Of a DNA stretch of 5,122 bases, positions 1 to 4,870 are shown piece by piece. Made by a program: the position numbers and the translations under genes. The stretch's first letter is position 1. Each line of letters starts with the position of its first letter. Location: positions 1-5,122 of the forward strand of contig DAHUXX010000094.1 of NCBI GenBank assembly GCA_027306955.1. Reading direction: 5' to 3'. The DNA is from Acetobacteraceae bacterium. Lineage in GTDB: Bacteria > Pseudomonadota > Alphaproteobacteria > Acetobacterales > Acetobacteraceae. The notes beneath the pieces were generated by a model. That model had not been told where the DNA came from. It was given only the letters and a program-made list of their open reading frames with translations, and did no database searches.

Positions 1-946
1 CGGCGAGGCCTGGCTCGCGCATGGCTCGGACCACGGCGGCTCGCTGCGCGGCCCGGCGACGCTGACGGGCGTGGTGGGTCTGCGGCCCTCGCCGGGGCGC
101 GTCACGCGCGGCACGCAGGCCAACCTGTTCTCGCCGCTCTCCGTGCAGGGGCCGATGGCGCGCACCGTCGCCGACATCGCGCTGTTCCTCGACACCATGG
201 CCGGGCACGACCGGCGCGACCCGATGAGCTTCGAGGCGCCGGCGACGCCGTTCTCGGCCGCGGCGCGCTCGCCCAGGCCGCCGCGGCGCATCGCGTTCAC
301 CGCCGACTATGGCGGCGCGGTGCCGGTGGAGCGGGAGACGCGGGAATTGTGCGCGAAGGCGGCGCTGCGCTTCGCCGAGGCGGGCGTGGTGGTGGAGGAG
401 GCGCATCCGGACCTGGGGCCGGCGGCGGACGTGTTCCTCGCGCTGCGCTCGCAGCATTTCCTGGTGGACCGGGAGCTGCAGCTCCAGGCGCATCGGGACA
501 AGCTCAAGCCGGACATCATCTGGAACACCGAACTCGCGCTGGCGCAGACCCCCTCGCGCCTCGCCTGGGCGGAGCGGGAGCGGGCGGCGCTGTACCGGCG
601 CTTCCTCGTCTTTTTCGAGACCTACGATCTGCTGGTGACACCTGGCGCGCCGACGCCGGCATGGGATGTGACGCAGCGCGCGCGCACGATGGTGGATGGG
701 AAGAAGCTCGACAACTACATCGCCGGCTCGCTGCTGACCTCGGCGGTCACGCTCACCTCCTGCCCGGCGCTGTCGGTCCCATGCGGCTTCGACCGGCACG
801 GGCGGCCGGTGGGGCTGCAGCTCATCGCGCCGCCGCGCGGCGAGGCGGCGCTGCTGGCGGCGGGCGCGGTCTTCGAGCGGATCGCGCCGTGGGCTGGGAA
901 CTTCCCGCTCGATCCCAGGCCGGGCAGCGTGCCGCCGGACGCATGA
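1..946 (+). CDS. Amidase-signature family hydrolase, C-terminal part (5' end outside window)
   Basis: The reading frame is open from base 2 and ends at TGA 944-946, giving 314 visible residues of a family usually about 450-500 long. The first visible residues match the amidase signature: GSDHGGSLRGPA followed by GVVGLRPSPGRV. By family knowledge, the serine of GGSLR (codon 41-43) is the acyl-forming nucleophile of the Ser-cisSer-Lys triad. The catalytic lysine and the GGSS-type cis-serine loop would lie before the window. Downstream are the usual GPMARTVAD segment and the C-terminal PALSVPCGF and GRPVGLQL segments. The enzyme would hydrolyse a carboxamide to acid and ammonia; the substrate cannot be told. 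No signal peptide can be assessed. A start at the in-frame GTG 71 would cut off the active site, so I treat the gene as 5'-partial. GatA is a related alternative, but no gatB or gatC is seen beside it. The aminotransferase follows on the same strand. Confidence 0.93.
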   Translation, partial: GEAWLAHGSDHGGSLRGPATLTGVVGLRPSPGRVTRGTQANLFSPLSVQGPMARTVADIALFLDTMAGHDRRDPMSFEAPATPFSAAARSPRPPRRIAFTADYGGAVPVERETRELCAKAALRFAEAGVVVEEAHPDLGPAADVFLALRSQHFLVDRELQLQAHRDKLKPDIIWNTELALAQTPSRLAWAERERAALYRRFLVFFETYDLLVTPGAPTPAWDVTQRARTMVDGKKLDNYIAGSLLTSAVTLTSCPALSVPCGFDRHGRPVGLQLIAPPRGEAALLAAGAVFERIAPWAGNFPLDPRPGSVPPDA

Positions 947-952
947 CGCATC

Positions 953-979
953 GCGCCTCGGTTGACCCGGCGGCGCTTT
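953..979 (+). terminator. Possible intercistronic hairpin with short T-run after the amidase gene
   Basis: Six bases after the amidase stop, GCGCC (953-957) pairs with GGCGC (972-976). Inside it, CGG (959-961) pairs with CCG (967-969) around the loop TTGAC. There is a T-G wobble (958-970) and one bulged C (971). TTT follows at 977-979. The shape is that of a weak intrinsic terminator or an RNA-stability/attenuation stem between two co-transcribed genes. The T-run is too short for strong termination, and hairpins are common by chance in DNA this rich in G and C, so confidence is low. Confidence 0.3.
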
Positions 980-1005
980 GCGTGAACGCTGCGCCCACCG
1001 AGCCT

Positions 1006-1010
1006 GGAGG
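1006..1010 (+). promoter_or_regulatory. Shine-Dalgarno sequence of the aminotransferase gene
   Basis: GGAGG lies 7 bases before ATG 1018. It fixes the start of the aminotransferase: the frame is open far upstream into the amidase gene, and this site shows that translation begins at 1018. Confidence 0.88.
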
Positions 1011-1017
1011 GACCGCG

Positions 1018-2307
1018 ATGAAGATCACGAGCGAGGAACAACGCCTGGTCGAGACCGCGCGGCGGGTGCTGCCGGGCGGCAATTTCGGCAACATGGCGAG
1101 CGACATCATCATCCGCGAGGGACGCGGCGGGCGCGTCTGGGACGTGAGCGGCAACGAGTACGTGGATTTCCTGCTCGGCTCCGGACCGATGCTGCTCGGC
1201 CACGTGCACCCGGAGGTGAACGCCGCGGTGAGCCGGCAGCTCGAGCGCGGCTCGACGTTCTTCGTCAACAACGAGCACGGCATCGCGCTCGCCGCCGAGA
1301 TCGTGGAGGCGGTGCCGTGCGCGGAGCAGGTGCGCTTCGCCTCCTCCGGCACGGAGGCGGACGCACTGGCGATGCGGCTCGCGCGGGCGCACCGCAAGCG
1401 GCCCAAGATCATGAAGTTCGAGGGCGGCTACCACGGCATGAGCGACTACGCGCTGATGAGCCTGTGGCCGGCGCGCGCCGGCAACTCCGAGCAGCCCGTC
1501 GCGGATTCCGCGGGCATTCCGGAGAGCGTGCGCGGCGAGATGTTGGTGGCCCCGTTCAACGACCTGGAGGCGGCGCGGCAACTCATCCACGCGCACAGGG
1601 AGGAGCTGGCCGGCGTAATCGTGGAACCCTTGCAGCGGCTGCTGACGCCCCTGCCGGGGTTCCTGCGCGGCCTGCGCGACATCACCGCCGAACACGGCAT
1701 CCCGCTGATCTTCGACGAGGTGGTGACGGGGTTCCGCCTGGCCTGGGGAGGGGCGCAGCGATATTACGACGTCGTTCCGGACATCTGCACGCTGGGCAAG
1801 GTGATCGGCGGCGGCTATCCGCTCTCCGCCGTCGCGGGGCGGGCGGAGATCATGGCGCATTTCGACCGCGCGAAGGCGGGGCCCGAGGGGTTCATGCCGG
1901 TGATCGGCACGCTTTCCGGAAACCCGGTCGCGGCGATCGCGGGGCTGGCCACGCTCGCGGTGCTGAAACGGCCCGGCGTCTACGAGAAGCTGCACACGAC
2001 GGGCAACGCCATCCGCGCTGGGCTGGAGCGGAGCCTGCGCGACGCCGGCATCCCGGCGGTGATCAAGGGCGAGGCGGTGATGTTCGACGCCCTGTTCACC
2101 ACCCGTGCCAGCGTGGACAACTACCGCGAGACGCTGGACGCCGACGCGGGCCTGGCGAAGCGCTTCACGGCGCTGGCGCGCGAGCGCGGCGTGCTCAAGA
2201 GCGAGGGCAAGATGTACATCTCCGTCGCCCACGACGAGCGCGACGTGCGCGACACGCTGGCGGCGTTCGACGACGCGGCGCGGACGATCGCGAACGAGCG
2301 GGGTTGA
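1018..2307 (+). CDS. Class III PLP-dependent aminotransferase (glutamate-1-semialdehyde aminomutase-like)
   Basis: The product is 429 residues, the normal length for fold-type I class III aminotransferases. PLP-binding features are all present: SSGTEA at 109-114 (phosphate cradle), FEGGYHG with the aromatic Tyr138 that stacks on the cofactor, Glu203 in VEPLQR, IFDEVVTGFR with Asp233 (pairs with the pyridine nitrogen), LGKVIGGG with Schiff-base Lys261, and GTLSGNP with Thr298 (phosphate contact from the partner subunit). The protein has no signal peptide and should be a cytoplasmic dimer moving an amino group between a substrate and a keto acid. Databases often label this group glutamate-1-semialdehyde aminomutase or aspartate aminotransferase family. 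I do not call it HemL, because the EPLQRLLTPLPGF segment differs from the EPVAGNMG-type segment of HemL. Beta-amino acid or omega-amino acid transamination is possible but unproven. The neighbouring amidase suggests a catabolic unit. Confidence 0.93.
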   Translation: MKITSEEQRLVETARRVLPGGNFGNMASDIIIREGRGGRVWDVSGNEYVDFLLGSGPMLLGHVHPEVNAAVSRQLERGSTFFVNNEHGIALAAEIVEAVPCAEQVRFASSGTEADALAMRLARAHRKRPKIMKFEGGYHGMSDYALMSLWPARAGNSEQPVADSAGIPESVRGEMLVAPFNDLEAARQLIHAHREELAGVIVEPLQRLLTPLPGFLRGLRDITAEHGIPLIFDEVVTGFRLAWGGAQRYYDVVPDICTLGKVIGGGYPLSAVAGRAEIMAHFDRAKAGPEGFMPVIGTLSGNPVAAIAGLATLAVLKRPGVYEKLHTTGNAIRAGLERSLRDAGIPAVIKGEAVMFDALFTTRASVDNYRETLDADAGLAKRFTALARERGVLKSEGKMYISVAHDERDVRDTLAAFDDAARTIANERG

Positions 2308-2334
2308 GGCGGGGCGTCAGCGGGACGGCGCCTC
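2306..2334. terminator. Weak candidate hairpin across the convergent gene ends
   Basis: GAGGCG (2306-2311) and CGCCTC (2329-2334) form a six-pair inverted repeat; GTC (2316-2318) and GAC (2324-2326) can pair inside it. It covers both stop codons of the convergent aminotransferase and cytochrome genes. It could act on transcripts from either side, but no T-run follows on either strand, so an intrinsic terminator is not shown. Confidence 0.2.
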
Positions 2335-3021
2335 GCGCCTGAACATCATGGCCATCGCGCCGATCTGTCTTTCCGTCAGCGGGTTGGCGAACTGGATGGC
2401 GGCGTTGCCCTTCACGCCCTGCACCAGGCGGGCGAGGAACTCGTCCCTGGGTTCGCGCCGCGCCATCAGGAACAGGTCGCGGGCGGGCAGGGTCGCCTCC
2501 GCCTGGCCGTTGCCCATGCCCTGGTGGCAGGCGGCGCAGTAGGTGCCGTAGATCGCGCGGGCCTGTTGCATGTCCGCGGCGGTTGGCGGGGGTTCCAGGA
2601 AGGCGGAGCGGTCGAACGGGTGGCGGGAGAGCAGCGCCTCCACGGTGGCGGTAAGCGCCTTGCGTGCCGCGGGACTGGAGAGCGGCTTCGTCTGCCACGG
2701 GCGCAGGCGGTCGGCATCTGCCGCGTCGCCCGCCTGGCGCAGCAGCCAGGGCAGCAGGCCGAGTTCGCTGGAAATGCGCTGGCGCAGCCCCTCGCGGTTG
2801 GCCGGCGGCAGGGGGGGATGGCTCGCGAGACGGCGCAGGTCGCCGCGCAAGAGCAGCAGTTCCGCGGCAACGCGAAGCGATGCGCCCGCCCCGTGTGGAG
2901 CGGCGCGTGCCGGGGCTGCCGCGCCCAGCGAAGCGGCGACGGCGAGCGCGAAAAAGAACAGCCGCGACGCCGGAGCGCCGCGGCTGCGTGCTGCGCCGCG
3001 CGGTGCGGCGCAACGCCTCAC
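2317..3021 (-). CDS. Exported c-type cytochrome, monohaem
   Basis: The product is 234 residues with GTG start 3021-3019 and stop TGA 2319-2317. The start is chosen because no other ATG, GTG or TTG precedes the signal sequence. The N-terminus has arginines at 2, 3, 8, 12, 14 and 20, then hydrophobic LFFFALAVAASLG (21-33), and a likely signal-peptidase site after ARA (38-40). Residues 48-145 are rich in leucine, alanine and arginine, probably helical, and not recognised. Residues 150-234 are a small class I cytochrome c-like domain with CAACH at 162-166: two cysteines bind haem covalently and His166 is the proximal ligand. The last helix is LTERQIGAMAMMFR. No methionine stands just before LTERQ, where the sixth ligand is usually found, and there is no histidine after 166. 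The GTG overlaps the rhodanese stop by four bases, so translation is probably coupled. It should act in the periplasm as an electron carrier or acceptor; its partner is inferred to be the upstream rhodanese pathway. Confidence 0.88.
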   Translation of the reverse strand: MRRCAAPRGAARSRGAPASRLFFFALAVAASLGAAAPARAAPHGAGASLRVAAELLLLRGDLRRLASHPPLPPANREGLRQRISSELGLLPWLLRQAGDAADADRLRPWQTKPLSSPAARKALTATVEALLSRHPFDRSAFLEPPPTAADMQQARAIYGTYCAACHQGMGNGQAEATLPARDLFLMARREPRDEFLARLVQGVKGNAAIQFANPLTERQIGAMAMMFRREAPSR

Positions 3022-3977
3022 TTCACGTTGATCTTCGCCTCGACCGGCAGGTTGTGGTGCGTCCAGTCGCTCATCGAGCCCGCGTACATCCGCGCGTCCT
3101 TGTTGCCGAGGATCTGCGAGGAGACGAACCAGCCGATGGAGGCCCACCAGCCGGTGTTGCAGAAGGTGATCTGCTTGCCCGCCGTCGGCACGCCGGCCGC
3201 GGCGTAGAGCTTCTCGATCTCCGCCTTGCTGCGGAACATGCCGCCGCCGTTCTGCGTCAGCCATTCCTGGGGCACGTTGTGGGCGCCGGGGATCGTTCCG
3301 CTCTTGGTGTCCACCGGCGGGCGGGTGACGCCGAGATACTGGTCCGACGGGCGGTTGTCGATCAGCGTCACGCCAGGCTGCTTGAGCGCCGCCTCGACCG
3401 TGGCGCGGGTGGCGAGCAGGTCCTTCTGCAGCGACATCGTGAACGTCTTCGCGGCGGGCTTGACCATGCCCTTCTGCAGCAGGTCGGCGGGGCTGCCCTT
3501 GGCCTTCACCGCGGCGAGATAGGCCGCCATGCCGCCGTCCAGGATCGAAACGTTCTTGTCGCCGAGAACCTCGAAGGTCCAGAACATGCGTGTCGCCATG
3601 CCCATGTCCGTCGAGCTCATGCCTGGCGAGACCAGGATGACATGCGTCTTGTTGTCGATGCCGAAGCCGCCGATCAGCTTCGCGAGCTTTTCCGGATGGC
3701 GCGTGAACATGCCGGGCGCGCCGCCCCGGCTCACCCGCCAGCCGTCGGTCGCGAAGTGGGTGTGCACGGCGCCGGGGATGTGGCCGCGCAGATAGGCGAC
3801 GAGCGGGCGTGCGTCGATGAAGGCCACGTCCGGCTTGTCGATATGCGCCACCGCCCACTCGGCGCTGACGAGCGGCTGGGCCGCCATCGCGGAGCCGGCG
3901 GACAGCGCCAGCACGGCGACGGCCGAGGCGAGCGCCGCGCCCCCCGAGAACCATCGGTTACGCCATTTCGTCTTCAT
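3018..3977 (-). CDS. Periplasmic two-domain rhodanese-like sulfurtransferase
   Basis: The product is 319 residues from ATG 3977, chosen for its GGGAGG site 7 bases upstream; an ATG 11 codons earlier has no such site. The signal peptide is MKTKWRNRW, then a hydrophobic stretch 12-27 and likely cleavage after AMA (30-32), which places the protein in the periplasm. Two rhodanese domains follow, about 35-160 and 185-312. The N-terminal domain has FIDARP (53-58) and RGHIPGA (64-70) but serine/proline (VSPGMSST, 116-123) where an active loop would be, so it is probably non-catalytic. The C-terminal domain has LIDNR (205-209), SGTIPGAHNVP (226-236) and Cys273 in CNTGWWAS. Cys273 is the only cysteine in the protein and would carry the persulfide. 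The loop is neither the CRKGVT type of thiosulfate sulfurtransferase nor the CGSGVT type of mercaptopyruvate sulfurtransferase; I recall a CNTGHWA-like loop in some exported proteobacterial rhodaneses. The sulfur donor and acceptor are unknown. Confidence 0.92.
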   Translation of the reverse strand: MKTKWRNRWFSGGAALASAVAVLALSAGSAMAAQPLVSAEWAVAHIDKPDVAFIDARPLVAYLRGHIPGAVHTHFATDGWRVSRGGAPGMFTRHPEKLAKLIGGFGIDNKTHVILVSPGMSSTDMGMATRMFWTFEVLGDKNVSILDGGMAAYLAAVKAKGSPADLLQKGMVKPAAKTFTMSLQKDLLATRATVEAALKQPGVTLIDNRPSDQYLGVTRPPVDTKSGTIPGAHNVPQEWLTQNGGGMFRSKAEIEKLYAAAGVPTAGKQITFCNTGWWASIGWFVSSQILGNKDARMYAGSMSDWTHHNLPVEAKINVK

Positions 3978-3984
3978 CTCGTTT

Positions 3985-3990
3985 CCTCCC
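3985..3990 (-). promoter_or_regulatory. Shine-Dalgarno sequence of the rhodanese gene
   Basis: On the minus strand GGGAGG lies 7 bases before ATG 3977-3975. It is the strongest ribosome-binding site of the minus-strand run. It rules against the earlier in-frame ATG at 4010, for which this site would be inside the coding sequence. Confidence 0.88.
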
Positions 3991-4034
3991 TTTGCTGGTC
4001 TTCTCGCCATTGCTGGCCTGCTTCGAAAATCGCC

Positions 4035-4229
4035 TTACGCCGTGACGGTCACGTCCGCGGCGAGGATCGCCGCCGCCGCCGCCTCCCATGCGCGCTTGTC
4101 GTCCGGCGCGAGGGTGGAGACGTCGAGGCGCGTGACGCTGGCATCCTCCGCGCCGGAACGCAGCGCCGCGTCCAGCGTCGCCGCGTCCGGATAAAGGCCC
4201 GTCCTGAGTTCCAGGATCCGTTTCGTCAT
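4035..4229 (-). CDS. Small unrecognised protein (64 aa) within the sulfur-type operon
   Basis: The gene runs from ATG 4229-4227 to TAA 4037-4035, 12 bases after the stop of the preceding DsrE-like gene and 57 bases before the rhodanese start. Third codon positions are mostly G or C, as in its neighbours, which supports real coding. The protein begins MTKRILELRTG, has an alternating strand/helix look (VTRLDVSTL around 32-40) and ends in an alanine-rich helix followed by AADVTVTA. It has no cysteine, signal peptide or membrane segment. The C-terminal layout (alanine-rich helix, then D-x-V-x-V type strand) resembles the ends of the two DsrE-like neighbours, so a degenerate third DsrE/DsrH-like subunit is possible but not shown. 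I do not recognise a family. It lacks the CPxP motif of TusA. Confidence 0.75.
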   Translation of the reverse strand: MTKRILELRTGLYPDAATLDAALRSGAEDASVTRLDVSTLAPDDKRAWEAAAAAILAADVTVTA

Positions 4230-4241
4230 CGCACCGGGCTC

Positions 4242-4526
4242 TCAGACGCTGACCACGTGGTCGCTGGCGGCGATCGCTCCGGCCAGCGCGGCGGCGTCGA
4301 GCACCGGCAGCGCGCCCGCCATCTCCGGCGAGGTGCTCTCCGGCGCGATGTCCGAAAGCTCCAGCAGTTCCGCGAGTTCCGCGTTGGCCTCGGTCTCGGC
4401 GACCGGCCCGTTCATGAACACGAGCCGCACGCGATGGCCGAAGATGGTGAGCCCGGCGGCGACGCGCATGCCCTCGCCGTGGTCGCGCCGCGCCAGCACC
4501 AGGATGGATTTCTCGCTGCCCGCCAT
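4242..4526 (-). CDS. DsrE-like small protein without cysteine (94 aa)
   Basis: Start ATG 4526-4524 is chosen because a purine-rich AGGGGGAG (4536-4529) overlaps the upstream TAG stop just before it; the frame continues upstream only as a shadow of the preceding gene. The protein opens with strand KSILVLAR, then a helix with EGMRVAAGLTIFG, strand HRVRLVFMNG (31-40), an acidic middle (ETEANAELAELLEL), and ends ALAGAIAASDHVVSV. This alternating pattern and length fit the DsrE/DsrF-like fold, the family of small subunits that pass sulfur as persulfides in systems such as DsrEFH and TusBCD. It has no cysteine at all, so it cannot carry sulfur itself and would be a structural or partner subunit. 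It is predicted cytoplasmic. The next gene upstream, 8 bases away, is a cysteine-bearing protein of similar size, suggesting a heteromeric pair. The family call rests on pattern only. Confidence 0.85.
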   Translation of the reverse strand: MAGSEKSILVLARRDHGEGMRVAAGLTIFGHRVRLVFMNGPVAETEANAELAELLELSDIAPESTSPEMAGALPVLDAAALAGAIAASDHVVSV

Positions 4527-4528
4527 GG

Positions 4529-4536
4529 CTCCCCCT
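4529..4536 (-). promoter_or_regulatory. Ribosome-binding site overlapping the upstream stop codon
   Basis: Minus-strand AGGGGGAG begins inside the TAG stop (4537-4535) of the 103-residue gene and ends two bases before ATG 4526. A ribosome ending the first gene would sit on the site for the second, which suggests coupled synthesis of the two DsrE-like subunits. Confidence 0.6.
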
Positions 4537-4846
4537 ACAGGCTCACGACGCGCGCGGCCTCGGCCATCAGCGCGCTGTTGATGGTCTGGCTGCCGCGCTG
4601 GGCCGGGCATTCGCGGCCGGTCATGTGCTGGTCCCAGGAATGCTCGCAGACGACGACGCGCACGGCGGTGGGCAGGGTGGCGGCGAACGCGGTGTCGCCC
4701 AGCGCGCGCACGCCGTCATTGGTGAGGAAGCAGCCCCAGCGCACGCCGCGGGCGGCGAAGGCGCGGGCGAGCGGGGCGGCGATGCGCGCGGCGGCAGGGT
4801 TGGCGATGTGGAGCAGGATGTCCAACGTCGTTGCGTTCCCTGTCAT
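4535..4846 (-). CDS. DsrE-like small protein with candidate active cysteine (103 aa)
   Basis: The gene starts at ATG 4846-4844, the only start codon in frame after the upstream stop, and ends at TAG 4537-4535. The protein has strand LDILLHIA (8-15), helix 17-33 (AAARIAAPLARAFAARG), strand VRWGCFLTND (35-44), and strand VRVVVCEHSWDQHM (62-75). A cysteine-bearing CPAQRGSQT segment (80-88) follows, and it ends in a helix with SALMAEAARVVSL. This resembles the DsrE-like Rossmann-type fold, in which a cysteine after a central strand holds a persulfide. Cys67 is the best candidate; Cys39 and Cys80 are the others. There is no signal peptide, so it is predicted cytoplasmic. The Shine-Dalgarno match is poor. 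Its C-terminus matches that of the next gene (VVSL versus VVSV), supporting tandem related subunits. Family membership is judged by pattern without a search. Confidence 0.85.
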   Translation of the reverse strand: MTGNATTLDILLHIANPAAARIAAPLARAFAARGVRWGCFLTNDGVRALGDTAFAATLPTAVRVVVCEHSWDQHMTGRECPAQRGSQTINSALMAEAARVVSL

Positions 4847-4870
4847 GGTTTGCGTCTCATGGCCTGCGTG

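Noticed and set aside
962..990. TTGACC before the aminotransferase as a -35 promoter element
   Set aside because: No A/T-rich -10 element follows at the right distance, and the bases form the loop of the intercistronic hairpin.
715..2232. A 505-codon minus-strand frame opposite the aminotransferase
   Set aside because: It is antisense to a clearly recognised gene, rich in histidine and arginine, with no domain; such open frames are expected in high-GC DNA.
349..2307. A 652-codon plus-strand frame spanning the amidase 3' half and the aminotransferase
   Set aside because: Only the part from 1018 has protein-like sequence and a Shine-Dalgarno site; the earlier part is a glycine/alanine/arginine-rich shadow of the amidase in another frame.
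978..2342. A 454-codon plus-strand frame overlapping the aminotransferase
   Set aside because: It is very rich in arginine, glycine and alanine and is a frame-shifted shadow of the aminotransferase.
3022..3954. Upstream extension of the cytochrome frame through the whole rhodanese gene, which would make a 545-residue fusion
   Set aside because: The extension is a frame-shifted shadow of the rhodanese and would put the cytochrome signal peptide in the middle of the protein.
3989..4016. Ten-base imperfect direct repeat (cc-t/a-ttgctgg) at 3989-3998 and 4007-4016 upstream of the rhodanese
   Set aside because: Two short copies, one touching the ribosome-binding site; too short and too few to claim an operator.
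4527..4610. Upstream extension of the 94-residue DsrE-like protein to an ATG at 4610
   Set aside because: The added 28 residues are arginine/proline/glutamine-rich, lie inside the preceding gene in another frame, and ignore the good ribosome-binding site before ATG 4526.
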